Assembly: GCF_001039275.2 (NCBI RefSeq)
Contig: NZ_CP030117.1
Span: 6,241,001 to 6,305,000 of the forward strand
Direction of reading: 5' to 3'
DNA length: 64,000 bases
DNA from: Brevibacillus brevis
Lineage (GTDB): Bacteria > Bacillota > Bacilli > Brevibacillales > Brevibacillaceae
Shown here: positions 34,449 to 42,909 of the stretch, piece by piece
Position numbering within the stretch: position 1 is the first letter of the stretch
How the letters are laid out: every line of letters starts with the position of its first letter
Program-made: the position numbers and the translations under genes
Notes under the pieces: model-generated
The model's database searches: none
What the model was told of the DNA's origin: nothing
The model's input: the letters and a program-made list of their open reading frames with translations, nothing else

Positions 34449-35432
34449 TTACTTTTTCTTCTCTTGACGCACCAAATACAAGAAGTAAGGAACACCGATG
34501 ACCGCCGTCACAATACCCGCAGGAATCTCGATCGGAGGATTCAGTCCCCTCCCCAATGCATCTGCAATGACGAGAATCAACGCTCCCAAAACAGCCGCAC
34601 CTGGCAACAGATAACGATGCTGATGACCGAACAGCTTCCTCGCCATATGTGGCGCAATTAATCCCACAAAGCCGATCGAGCCGATCGCCGCTACACAGGC
34701 GCCTGCCAATGCAACGGCGAGCAGCAAGAGTACATAGCGTGTTCGCACGACATTCAGTCCGAGCCCCGTGGAGCTGCCTTCATCCAGACTGATAATGTCC
34801 AGCTTTCGATGCATAGCAAAGCTGATGGGAATGAATACGAGCAACCACGGCAGCAAAGCGTAAATTTCATCCCAGCCTTTCCCCCACAAGCTCCCTGCCA
34901 GCCAAACAAGAGAATCATTGGCTTGCATCGGATACTTCACCATGATGAATTCCGTCAACGCTTGACAGATCGCCCCTACTCCCATGCCGACCAAGGCAAA
35001 CGTAGTTGGCTGTGCACCGCTTTTCCGAGCGAAGTAGATGAGGGCGATCGCTACTGCCAGTGCTCCCAAAAACGCGACAATCGGGAGAAGTAGCGGTGAA
35101 GCGGTCGGAAACAGAATGATGACCACAACCGCGAACAAGCCCGCGCCTTTGGTTACCCCTACGACATCTGGAGATGCCAGCGGATTACGGATCATTCCTT
35201 GCAAAATCACACCAGCGATCGCGAAGCCCGCTCCGGCAAGAATCGCGAGCAACGCCCGCGGCAATCGATAGTTTTCAATCATAAACGTAAGCGACGATGA
35301 TTCTCCCATGATCACCCGGATCATTTGATCAGGGCTGATAAAGATCGGGCCGATTCCCATGCTAAGCAATGCTGCCACTAAGACTAAGGCACCGAGGCCC
35401 ATCAGGAGCAGGGAGCTTTTTCTCGAAGTCAT
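34449..35432 (-). CDS. FecCD-type siderophore ABC permease (second)
   Basis: A 327-residue permease with about ten spans, BtuC/FecCD family. Typical motifs are RLPRALLAILAGAGFAIAGV, NPLASPDVVGVTKGAG and GLIAPHMARKLFGHQHR. It pairs with the other permease to form the membrane channel for iron-siderophore. Its ATGA start overlaps the stop of the upstream permease by four bases. Confidence 0.92.
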   Translation of the reverse strand: MTSRKSSLLLMGLGALVLVAALLSMGIGPIFISPDQMIRVIMGESSSLTFMIENYRLPRALLAILAGAGFAIAGVILQGMIRNPLASPDVVGVTKGAGLFAVVVIILFPTASPLLLPIVAFLGALAVAIALIYFARKSGAQPTTFALVGMGVGAICQALTEFIMVKYPMQANDSLVWLAGSLWGKGWDEIYALLPWLLVFIPISFAMHRKLDIISLDEGSSTGLGLNVVRTRYVLLLLAVALAGACVAAIGSIGFVGLIAPHMARKLFGHQHRYLLPGAAVLGALILVIADALGRGLNPPIEIPAGIVTAVIGVPYFLYLVRQEKKK

Positions 35433-36439
35433 ACCATTTCCCTCCCCTTTTTTCTCGCCAAGTACAGGAAGAACGGGGTTCCCAGAAGAGCCGTTACAAT
35501 TCCTACAGGAGACTCAAACGGATAGGAAATCAAGCGAGCCAGGACATCGGAATAAGTAACCAAGACAGCGCCACCAAGCGCAGACACAGGGATAACGACC
35601 CGATAGTCCGTACCCACGAGCCTCCTTGCGATATGCGGAACCATCAGTCCGACGAATCCGACAGCTCCGGCGACAGCAACAGAGGCACCTGCCAAAATAA
35701 CGACCACACCATAAGACAGCAGTCGGACGCGGGCGATTTTTTGTCCCAACCCCATCGCGACTTCCTCCCCCAGTCGAAACACAGACAAAGAGCCGGAAAG
35801 CCAAATCGCCAGCAGGAGTCCCGCCATCGACCACGGCAAAATCAATTGCACATCCGTCCAAGCCGCTCCGCTGATGGAGCCAGACAACCAGTACAATACA
35901 TTCGAGATGTGTTCGTTAAAAATAATCATTCCCTTCGTAATGGAGGTGAGCAGCAGGTGGATGGCCATTCCTACCAAAGCGATCTTGAGATTGGTCATCC
36001 CGCGGGAAGCTGCAAATCCAAAGACAACAAGTCCCCCGAGAATCGCTCCAGCAAATGCAAAATAGATGAGATTGGCCTTCCCGATATCCGGTAAAAACAC
36101 AATCGCGAGTACGACCACCAGACAAGCCCCTGCATTCACGCCAAATACTTGCGGGGATGCCAGTGGATTGCGGGTAACGGCCTGCATCACGGCTCCTGCC
36201 ACAGCCAAATTCGCCCCGATGATGGCTCCCAGCACAGCTCTCGGAACGCGGATGGTTTGGAAAATCAAGAGCTCCTTGGAGTATTCACCCGATAGCCAAT
36301 GCGTCACCAATGATCGAATTTGCAACGAAGCTACTCCGGTAAACAAGCTCAGCAACAACCCAATGAACAAGAGGATTGCCAACCCGATTGTAACGAGGAC
36401 AAAGGTACCTTTTCGTTGTCGTGTTGTTGTTTTCTGCAA
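35429..36439 (-). CDS. FecCD-type siderophore ABC permease (first)
   Basis: A 336-residue permease of the same family with RVPRAVLGAIIGANLAVAGAV, NPLASPQVFGVNAGA and GLMVPHIARRLVGTDYR. The start is TTG at 36439, six bases after GAGGTGG. It is separated from the binding-protein gene by a hairpin. The order binding protein, permease, permease resembles Bacillus feu/yfiYZ-yfhA operons. No ATPase gene is present, so it must share one encoded elsewhere. Confidence 0.92.
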   Translation of the reverse strand: MQKTTTRQRKGTFVLVTIGLAILLFIGLLLSLFTGVASLQIRSLVTHWLSGEYSKELLIFQTIRVPRAVLGAIIGANLAVAGAVMQAVTRNPLASPQVFGVNAGACLVVVLAIVFLPDIGKANLIYFAFAGAILGGLVVFGFAASRGMTNLKIALVGMAIHLLLTSITKGMIIFNEHISNVLYWLSGSISGAAWTDVQLILPWSMAGLLLAIWLSGSLSVFRLGEEVAMGLGQKIARVRLLSYGVVVILAGASVAVAGAVGFVGLMVPHIARRLVGTDYRVVIPVSALGGAVLVTYSDVLARLISYPFESPVGIVTALLGTPFFLYLARKKGREMV

Positions 36440-36477
36440 TACAAGCCACCTCGATCAACTACCACGTGCAGGAACAC

Positions 36478-36508
36478 GGAAAAGACCAGATCAAAGATCG
36501 GTCTTTCC
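36478..36508 (-). terminator. Intercistronic attenuating hairpin
   Basis: On the minus strand GGAAAGACC-GATC / GATC-TGGTCTTTTCC lies between the binding-protein and permease genes. It would favour higher expression of the binding protein. Confidence 0.6.
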
Positions 36509-36525
36509 AGAATTTGCATCGTATG

Positions 36526-37494
36526 TTATTTTGCCTTGCTATATAAGAGATTCACTGCCTCTTCCACAATGCGTTCTGCGGATTTCAGTCCGCGATAGCG
36601 TGTCCAGAGGTCACGATTTACTTTGTGTACTTCCTGATTTTTGACAGCGGTGATATTGTTCCAGAGCGGATTTTGCTTCCACTCGTTCAACAGCGCATCA
36701 TCAGCCTCCGCCAGGAAAATCACATCTGGGTCCCACTGCACCATTTGCTCCAGACTGATTTTTACCGTTGGTTCTGCCGCATCCTGAATCGCATTTTTGA
36801 TTCCAATCATTTCAAGCAATTCGCCATCAAACGATTTCGCACCATGTGCAGACAGCGAATCTGCGCGGAATACACCCAGCATGACATTGCGGGAATCCCC
36901 GGCAGGTACTCTCTTCTTAAACTCTGCGATGATCTCCTTGTGCTTGATCAGGCGTTGTTCTGCTTCTTTTTGCTTGTTCAGCGCTTCCCCAATCGTGGCA
37001 AACGAGCTCAAGTTTTCCTGATATGTCGAGTTGCGGCTTTTCAAAATGATCGTCGGTGCGATTTTTTGCAACTCCTTGTAAATGTCCTTGTGTCGATTCA
37101 AATCACCGATAATCAAATCCGGCTGCAACGAGCTGATGACTTCCAGACTCGGCTGCTGGCGAGTCCCCACAGGGGTATACTCGATTTTTTTGCCGATCAA
37201 TCCTTCTACGTCCTTATCCTTCTCCTGCGCGATTCCTACAGGCGTCACTCCCAGCTCCCATAGCCCGTCTACAAAGGAGTACTCCAACGCGACGACTCTT
37301 TTCGGGTCTCCCGTAATTTCCGTTTCGCCCAGCTCGTGTTTCACGATGCGCTTTTGTGCGGTTTGTGCACTATCTTGACCTGCTGCTGGCTGTTTTTGCT
37401 CTGCGCTGCCGCACCCGGTCAGCAATACCGTACCTGCCAGTGCAAGCGTCCAAAGCATATGACCGAGACGTTTTATTCCGTTTGTTCGCTTCAT
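36526..37494 (-). CDS. Iron-siderophore ABC substrate-binding lipoprotein
   Basis: A 322-residue periplasmic-binding-type lipoprotein with signal and lipobox LLTGC (Cys near residue 28). The FecB/FhuD-type fold is shown by PKRVVALEYSFVDGLWELGVTPVG, SLEVISSLQPDLIIGDLNRHKD and the C-terminal LWTRYRGLKSAERIVEEAVN. Relatives such as YfiY bind hydroxamate/carboxylate siderophores. GAGGGA precedes the ATG. A Fur box upstream indicates iron repression. Confidence 0.92.
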   Translation of the reverse strand: MKRTNGIKRLGHMLWTLALAGTVLLTGCGSAEQKQPAAGQDSAQTAQKRIVKHELGETEITGDPKRVVALEYSFVDGLWELGVTPVGIAQEKDKDVEGLIGKKIEYTPVGTRQQPSLEVISSLQPDLIIGDLNRHKDIYKELQKIAPTIILKSRNSTYQENLSSFATIGEALNKQKEAEQRLIKHKEIIAEFKKRVPAGDSRNVMLGVFRADSLSAHGAKSFDGELLEMIGIKNAIQDAAEPTVKISLEQMVQWDPDVIFLAEADDALLNEWKQNPLWNNITAVKNQEVHKVNRDLWTRYRGLKSAERIVEEAVNLLYSKAK

Positions 37495-37518
37495 CTTTTG
37501 TCCCTCACTCGATGTAAT

Positions 37519-37533
37519 TGATAATGATTATTA
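37519..37533 (-). promoter_or_regulatory. Fur box
   Basis: TGATAAT-G-ATTATTA, a 7-1-7 dyad with one mismatch from TGATAATNATTATCA. It lies 25-40 bases upstream of the siderophore-binding protein start. Confidence 0.85.
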
Positions 37534-37656
37534 TTACCGACGAAATGCGTTTTTTATTGTAACAATCCACTCCCGCAAATGAAACATTATGCTAATTAAA
37601 CCTTTTACCGCAATAAAGGTGATTAACGTCATTTTGTTCACGCTCTGCCATTACGA

Positions 37657-37698
37657 AAAAAAGCCGTTACGCCTGAACCATCGACGTAAACGGCTTTT
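37657..37698 (-). terminator. Terminator of the GT2-TPR gene
   Basis: AAAAGCCGTTACG/CGTAAACGGCTTTT hairpin with one mismatch. It has an A-run on the left (T-run on the minus strand). Confidence 0.8.
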
Positions 37699-37708
37699 CG
37701 CCACGATA

Positions 37709-38857
37709 CTATTTGTTGTTTGGCGTATAACTTACTTTAGTCGTCGCGCTCAGCTTCTCCAGTGCTTCCTTGGCAGGCGCATGATTCCCCGCCATCGCCA
37801 TCGCCGACTGATAAGCTGCCACAGCCTCCTTCACTTGACCCAATCCTTCGTAGCAAAGCCCTTTGTAATACCAGGCGTGAAAACTTCCCGATCCCCTCAA
37901 GGTCAGATGCCGAATGTTGCTCTCACCTAGCTCCAAGCAATGATCGAACGTCATCAATGCTCGTTTATAGTCCTTTTTCAAATACTGAATGATCCCTTTG
38001 TACAAATGCAAATCAACGTAGTCAGGATAAATCTCGATGGCCTTTTCAATTCCTGGCCACGCTCCCTCAGCACTGCCGATCGAGATCAACGTAGAGTATT
38101 TGAGCTTATAAAGAAGCGAAGGCGGCATCATATGGTTTTCGAGAAACCCGATAATAGACAGATTCACGAACTTGAACGTTTTCTCATGCTCCTGGATCCG
38201 TGAGAATTCACTGGCAAGATGATACTCAATCCATGGAGAGTGGTTCTCCTTTTCCAATTCTTTCATGAGTAGCTGAATATTGCGCTCGAATTTGTTCTTT
38301 CTGCCAGTAAATTCATTCATGTAGCCGTAATGGTATATCCGTACAGGCAAGATTTGAATATGGAGATCTTCAGTCAGATTGGGAAGAACCTCTTCTACGT
38401 TGAGCGTTTCATGGATGGGAAAATGGAAGCGAAAACCGATGCCATTGCGAAACAAACGTGAGTGAGCGATATGAAAAGCATCGTCTTCATTTAATTCATC
38501 TCCAATGTAATTGATTAGATGGATATAAAAAAGAGAATCCTCTTGACCGCGAAGCAGCTCTTTTAATTTCGTGCTGTCTTGCTTATTCATTTCCTCATCG
38601 GCATCCATCCACAAAATCCAGTCGCCTGTTGCTTTTTCCAGTCCAAAGTTTCGCGCTTCTGCGAAGTTATCCTGCCACTCATACGAATGCACGACCGCTC
38701 CGAATGACTTGCCTATCTCTACCGTTTTGTCGGTACTCCCCGTGTCTACGATAATCATTTCATCCACAAGATCTTTCACGCTTTCCAAGCACTTGTGAAG
38801 GCACTCTTCTTCGTTTTTTACAATCATACATAAGGAAATTTTGGGCGCCTCAGACAT
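37709..38857 (-). CDS. Family 2 glycosyltransferase with C-terminal TPR-like repeats
   Basis: A 382-residue cytosolic glycosyltransferase. The GT-A domain (residues 1-230) has ISLCMIVKNEEECL, VDTGSTDKT and the metal-binding DxD as WMDADEE. The C-terminal part has helical TPR-like repeats (HLYKGIIQYLKKDYKRALMTFDHCLELG; AWYYKGLCYEGLGQVKEAVAAYQSAMAMAG). This SPBc2-like GT2-TPR architecture is common in Bacilli spore or cell-surface glycosylation loci. The ATG at 38857 lies nine bases after AAAGGAG; the upstream ATG at 38866 touches that site. It is divergent from the methyltransferase/GT operon. Confidence 0.88.
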   Translation of the reverse strand: MSEAPKISLCMIVKNEEECLHKCLESVKDLVDEMIIVDTGSTDKTVEIGKSFGAVVHSYEWQDNFAEARNFGLEKATGDWILWMDADEEMNKQDSTKLKELLRGQEDSLFYIHLINYIGDELNEDDAFHIAHSRLFRNGIGFRFHFPIHETLNVEEVLPNLTEDLHIQILPVRIYHYGYMNEFTGRKNKFERNIQLLMKELEKENHSPWIEYHLASEFSRIQEHEKTFKFVNLSIIGFLENHMMPPSLLYKLKYSTLISIGSAEGAWPGIEKAIEIYPDYVDLHLYKGIIQYLKKDYKRALMTFDHCLELGESNIRHLTLRGSGSFHAWYYKGLCYEGLGQVKEAVAAYQSAMAMAGNHAPAKEALEKLSATTKVSYTPNNK

Positions 38858-39028
38858 GCTGCTCATCTCCTTTGACCCACATCACTGAGATCGTGTCTAT
38901 CCCCCCTTTACTCTATGAGCGGACTGCCCCTTTCAGAACGGCACCATTCCCTTGGTTTTCGAACCATTTGCTGGAGCCGCGCATAGGCAGTTGTAGGCAG
39001 ATATCACAAGAAAGCAGGGATCGTATCC

Positions 39029-39883
39029 ATGCATGACTCATGTCCTTTGTGCAACAGCTCTCAGGTTGCGCTTTTCCACCAGTACGCTACCTTCTCGCTA
39101 CTTACGTGCAAAGATTGTGATCTCGTTTTTCAACCTCACCTCGATCAAGTCAACGTGACACAGCTGGTTGCCGACATTTATGATGCGAGTAGGGTTTCCA
39201 TGCGGGATCAATACGCCAAAAATACATTTACGGAACATGCGATCTTTCATACATTGCTGCTCGATATGTGGTTTGCGGAAAAAGGGAAGCTGCTCGAAAT
39301 AGGTCCAGGAACAGGAGAGTTGTTATTCCTTGCTCGTGAGGCTGGGTGGGAGGTTGTTGGAGTGGAGCCGTCACACCAATCATGCGCATACGCCCAAGAC
39401 CGGTATGGGTTACAACTGGTTCATTCGTTATGGAACTCCTCTGTTCTCGCCCCCGAACACATGGGTACGTTTGATGCCATCGTTTTTTGTCACGTCTTTG
39501 AGCATATTTCGCATCCGAAGCAATACCTTGAAGAATTGAAGGGGTTTCTGAAACCAGGAGGAAAGATCATTTTTAGTGTGCCGAATAAAAATTCGTTCAC
39601 CAATAAATTGTTTGGGGTGTATTCCCCGCTGTATACCGAGAATGACCACCTCTTTCATTACTCCCGTGACAATCTGATCTCACTGCTTCATCAAGGTGGC
39701 TGGGAGATTCTCTCCATCTTTTCTCGAGAAGAAACAAACCGCTTGGAAAACCATCTGCGCAAGACCACGCAAACACCTTTACCGATCCATGAAATCTTCT
39801 GCATTGCAACACGACAAGCGCAGGAGGTGCAGCACGTAGATGACCAGAGCCAAACTAACTCTTTCCATGATTGTGAAAAATGA
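39029..39883 (+). CDS. Class I SAM methyltransferase with N-terminal zinc-finger-like motif
   Basis: A 284-residue protein. Residues 1-35 hold two CxxC pairs (SCPLCNS and TCKDCDL), as in sugar-modifying methyltransferases of surface polysaccharide pathways. The SAM motif LEIGPGTGELLFLAREAG and post-motif DAIVFCHVFEHI follow. Candidate substrates are nucleotide- or glycan-linked sugars. It is first in an operon and overlaps the next gene by 44 bases in another frame. Adjacent GTs suggest O-methylation of a surface glycan. Confidence 0.85.
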   Translation: MHDSCPLCNSSQVALFHQYATFSLLTCKDCDLVFQPHLDQVNVTQLVADIYDASRVSMRDQYAKNTFTEHAIFHTLLLDMWFAEKGKLLEIGPGTGELLFLAREAGWEVVGVEPSHQSCAYAQDRYGLQLVHSLWNSSVLAPEHMGTFDAIVFCHVFEHISHPKQYLEELKGFLKPGGKIIFSVPNKNSFTNKLFGVYSPLYTENDHLFHYSRDNLISLLHQGGWEILSIFSREETNRLENHLRKTTQTPLPIHEIFCIATRQAQEVQHVDDQSQTNSFHDCEK

Positions 39884-40541
39884 AGACAATCGCTATTTGA
39901 GACGCGCGTTGGAAGCACATAAAGATTTTATTGACGCAGCCGTCATCATCGACGATGGCAGTACCGATCATACCGTGGATCTCTGTAGAGAGGTTCTCAA
40001 GGGCATTCCGCTTCATCTGGTTCAAAACGCTACCTCTCAGTTTTCCAATGAGGTCACCTTGCGCAAACAACAATGGCAAGAAACGATCCAGACTGATCCA
40101 GGATGGATTTTGAATCTGGACGCCGATGAAATCATGGATAGCTCCTTCCCTTCGAAGGTTTCCGATATTTTGGAACAGCAGACATACGAGGCGATCTACT
40201 TTCGTTTGTACGATATGTGGAGCGAGGCGCATTATCGCGAAGATGAGTATTGGAACGCCCATCATTACTACCGTCCTTTTATGGTCAAGTACCGCCCTGA
40301 CTTCCTATATATATGGAGGGAAACCTCTCAGCATTGCGGCAGATTTCCTCTCTCGATCAACCAGTTCCCTTACCTGTGCCATCCATCACGCGTGAAACAT
40401 TTCGGCTGGGCCCGACTCGAAGACAGACAAAGCAAATACAACCGTTATCAGCTCCTCGATCCCGACGCCAGATATGGCTGGAAGGAACAGTATGAATCCA
40501 TCTTGGATCAACATCCCAATTTGCTGGAATGGGTGGAATGA
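39840..40541 (+). CDS. Family 2 glycosyltransferase
   Basis: A 233-residue GT-A enzyme with LTLSMIVKNEDNRYL, IDDGSTDHT and DxD as NLDADEIMD. The C-terminal half has RPFMVKYRPDFLYIWRETSQHCGR, as seen in B. anthracis/B. cereus-type spore glycosylation enzymes. AGGAGG lies 12 bases before ATG 39840, inside the methyltransferase gene. The stop overlaps the next start by four bases (ATGA). Confidence 0.85.
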   Translation: MTRAKLTLSMIVKNEDNRYLRRALEAHKDFIDAAVIIDDGSTDHTVDLCREVLKGIPLHLVQNATSQFSNEVTLRKQQWQETIQTDPGWILNLDADEIMDSSFPSKVSDILEQQTYEAIYFRLYDMWSEAHYREDEYWNAHHYYRPFMVKYRPDFLYIWRETSQHCGRFPLSINQFPYLCHPSRVKHFGWARLEDRQSKYNRYQLLDPDARYGWKEQYESILDQHPNLLEWVE

Positions 40542-41302
40542 AGATGATCATTCGCGATATTGAAAAAGCCTTGCAGCAGTCCAATTGTAATCACTGGCGA
40601 TACAACTCACTCACGTTGAATAAACAGGCACTCGTACATGCATGCCGTCATATCAACAAAGAAAATGAGGAGTGCCAGGTGCTTCAGTTGGGTGGGGGTG
40701 ACTCCGCTCTGTTTTGGAAATCACTTGGCGAGCTTAAGCTGCTCCGGGTCCAAGCAACTATTGTGGAGCATCATCCGATTCGTGCAAAGGAAATCAAGGA
40801 GAGCCTAGGGGATGTACCGCATGTCGCTTTGGTGACCAGCTCTTTGAAGCAACTATCCGAAGAGGAATGGAACAAGGTCTACGACAATCCTGCAAAGAGC
40901 AGGAGCTTGTGGCCTGCCATCGGACAGCGTGTGCCCGAGAATCAATTCGATCATTTTTCCATTCAAAATGCCTTTTACGCCGATTTGGACCAACTATCGC
41001 TTTCCGGTCATTCTGTAGATGTCATGGTTGTAGACGGTCCGCATGGCAACGGTCGCTCTCTTGCCTATCCACTATTTGTTGACACGCTCAAACCAGATGC
41101 GCTTGTGCTCGTAGATGATTTTGATCACTATCCCTTTCTGGCTCATCTCGGAAAAATCTATCACTACGAAGAACTTTTTCGCGAGATAGTCGGAAATCGT
41201 CGCTGGGTATTGGTAAGGCTCCAGGGCTCGAACCAGCCGCAACACTTTCCGACATCCTGCTCGTCAATGCAAGCGTTCGTCAAACGATACAAAATATCAT
41301 AA
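40538..41302 (+). CDS. SAM-methyltransferase-like protein with recombined 3' end
   Basis: A 254-residue protein with a Rossmann-type core: CQVLQLGGGDSALFWKSLG (motif I-like), TIVEHHP, VDVMVVDGPHGNGRSLAYP and VLVDDFDHYPF. It resembles Methyltransf_24-type enzymes of surface glycan clusters. The start ATGA overlaps the GT stop. The last ~30 residues (after WVLVRL) are read out of frame through a decayed copy of the neighbouring small-protein family (41206 onward). The natural C-terminus has therefore probably been replaced by recombination. Confidence 0.75.
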   Translation: MKMIIRDIEKALQQSNCNHWRYNSLTLNKQALVHACRHINKENEECQVLQLGGGDSALFWKSLGELKLLRVQATIVEHHPIRAKEIKESLGDVPHVALVTSSLKQLSEEEWNKVYDNPAKSRSLWPAIGQRVPENQFDHFSIQNAFYADLDQLSLSGHSVDVMVVDGPHGNGRSLAYPLFVDTLKPDALVLVDDFDHYPFLAHLGKIYHYEELFREIVGNRRWVLVRLQGSNQPQHFPTSCSSMQAFVKRYKIS

Positions 41303-41416
41303 AAAAAAGATATGCTCCTGCCATTCAAATTGGAAACTATCAGAATACCACTGGTCCGGGTCAATCGATCCGGGCTTTTCCTTTTCCTCTCTTCCTTGCG
41401 CATGGTGTACCAATAA
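41206..41416 (+). pseudogene. Decayed copy of the exosporium-type small-protein family
   Basis: The +2 frame relative to the methyltransferase reads IGKAPGLEPAATLSDILL and then [15 protein letters not shown]. This matches [17 protein letters not shown] and [12 protein letters not shown] in the collagen-like protein. An 8-A run at 41301-41308 has one A too many; correcting it restores KKDMLLPFKLETI. The 5' half, with the LLTSIALEE motif, is missing. It is a truncated, frameshifted relic. Confidence 0.75.
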
Positions 41417-41555
41417 ACAGTTCAGTGGGACACACACCTATGCATACACTTACCGTAGTTAAAACGAAGGGGGGAATAGCTAGCGCTCACGTTTTAGAAA
41501 TAAGCGATAGCCGAACGAGTAAAATAGTTACCCATTACTTCAAAGAGGTGATCTC

Positions 41556-41861
41556 ATGTCTCAACCTACCATTCCTAACATTACCCCCACAATTTCCGTT
41601 ACGATTGAGCAATCCGTCTCTTTACTGCTGACATCCATTGCTCTGGAAGAATTGGCTTTGGCGCAAATCATAAATGCAGAGGCAGAAAAACTCCAATTTG
41701 TGGTAGGTACATTAGGGATTACGCCTGGGGTCGTCCCCACCATCTCTGACATTCTTGCCGTTAACAACAGTGTTCACAGAACGCTGCAAGATGTCATCAA
41801 AAAAGATATGCTCTCGCAATTCAAGCTGGAAAGTGTGGTTAACATTATCCCGGGCACCTGA
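41556..41861 (+). CDS. Small spore-surface-type protein, family copy 1
   Basis: A 101-residue protein consisting only of the domain shared with the collagen-like protein's N-terminus: [36 protein letters not shown], and ISDILAVNNSVHRTLQDVIKKDMLSQFKLE. It is helical, with no signal peptide or Cys. AAAGAGGTG precedes the ATG. I infer an assembly or anchoring domain for a spore surface layer. The family name is not known to me. Confidence 0.8.
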   Translation: MSQPTIPNITPTISVTIEQSVSLLLTSIALEELALAQIINAEAEKLQFVVGTLGITPGVVPTISDILAVNNSVHRTLQDVIKKDMLSQFKLESVVNIIPGT

Positions 41862-41988
41862 ATACGATTAAGTTGTCATATTAAGATCGCGGTTACATAA
41901 CATGTACTGCGAGGAAGTTTCCATTTATTCACTATCAATCACGCGATCCTATGACGATTCTATCGTTTTTGTTGCAAGAAACTTGCCC

Positions 41989-42036
41989 GAAGGCGTTCTG
42001 TGCAAATAAAGGGAAGCAGATCGCCTTCTTCTTTGG
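41989..42036 (+). terminator. Possible terminator after family copy 1
   Basis: GAAGGCG/CGCCTTC stem with a 26-base loop followed by a T-rich tract (TTCTTT). The region 41862-42088 otherwise shows nothing but a GCAAG/CTTGC mini-hairpin (41974-41986). Confidence 0.4.
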
Positions 42037-42088
42037 GCTAGTCTTATTTTGTATCCAAAATCATACACATAAAGGATGTAGATAACGG

Positions 42089-42442
42089 ATGACAATGCCC
42101 ACGGTCCCTAATATAACACCGGAAATCATATTGAAACGAAACGAAGTATTAAATTTGCTTCTCACCTCCATTGCGCTGGAGGAAATCGGACTTTCTCACA
42201 TTATTAATGCAGAGGGAGAAAAGATCCAAAAGATAGTGAAGGAGCAATGCCTCTCGCTCAATGATGCGCTTACCTTAAACAACAGCGTAGAACGAATGCT
42301 GCGCAATGTCATCAAGACCGAGATGCTCCTACAATTCAGGCTGGAGGATATTATCAAGCTGGAGCAGATGCAACAGATGCAAAATAATCATGATCATCAG
42401 CACGATGACTTACCTGACTTACCCGACCTTCCATGCCTTTAA
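42089..42442 (+). CDS. Small spore-surface-type protein, family copy 2 with His/Asp tail
   Basis: A 117-residue protein. Residues 3-90 match the family (VPNITPEI, LLLTSIALEEIGLSHIINAEGEKIQ, TLNNSVERMLRNVIKTEMLLQFRLE). A distinctive tail follows (NNHDHQHDDLPDLPDLPCL) with four His, a repeated LPD and one terminal Cys. This could bind metal or cross-link. AAAGGATG precedes the ATG. Confidence 0.78.
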   Translation: MTMPTVPNITPEIILKRNEVLNLLLTSIALEEIGLSHIINAEGEKIQKIVKEQCLSLNDALTLNNSVERMLRNVIKTEMLLQFRLEDIIKLEQMQQMQNNHDHQHDDLPDLPDLPCL

Positions 42443-42506
42443 AGAATAGCCCTCACTACTTACACTGCTTTTCACGGGATCATAATTTTATTGAAGAGGG
42501 ATGATG

Positions 42507-42875
42507 ATGACCTTACGGGATAAAGTTCCATCAAACGATGTGCCTACACGCGAAGAAGCTTTGAGTCATTTGCTGCAATCTATTGCCCTAGAGGAAGAAG
42601 CCTTGTCCAGATTGCTAAACGCCGAAGCTGACAAAGCCCTTGCTTTCGTTGGCAAAAATCTGGACTTCCCCAACACCCCCTCTAATGATGAGATCATCAC
42701 CTTTAATCGTACAGTCATTTCGATTCTGGATTCGGTTCTGATGGCTGAGTGGCTTTTGTTAAAAAAGCTGGATGCAGCCATTCACATGTACCCTGTGGCG
42801 CTTACATCAAATTTTGAGATGGAAGAATCCGATTTCGGGGATGAATTGGAAGACGACTTCACCATCGACTATTAA
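42507..42875 (+). CDS. Small spore-surface-type protein, family copy 3
   Basis: A 122-residue protein. The core family motif is LLQSIALEEEALSRLLNAEADK, with a shorter linker than copy 1 and a diverged second half (TFNRTVISILDSVLMAEWLLLKKLDAA). The C-terminal 25 residues are very acidic (EESDFGDELEDD). Three ATG codons in a row occur at 42501-42509. GAAGAGGG ends at 42500, so ATG 42507 has the best spacing. Confidence 0.75.
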   Translation: MTLRDKVPSNDVPTREEALSHLLQSIALEEEALSRLLNAEADKALAFVGKNLDFPNTPSNDEIITFNRTVISILDSVLMAEWLLLKKLDAAIHMYPVALTSNFEMEESDFGDELEDDFTIDY

Positions 42876-42909
42876 CGATTGATCATTTCAGAATTCGAGG
42901 TCAATTGCC

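Noticed and set aside
35369-36094. + strand 241-codon frame
   Set aside because: Antisense to the two siderophore permeases, with composition of a shadow frame.
41350-41385. Possible terminator (two TCCGGG copies) after the methyltransferase
   Set aside because: The copies are direct repeats and give only a 4-bp CCGG pairing.
42041-42069. Sigma-E-like promoter (GTCTTATT-N13-CATACACA) before family copy 2
   Set aside because: The predicted start would fall inside the ribosome binding site, and both boxes are imperfect.
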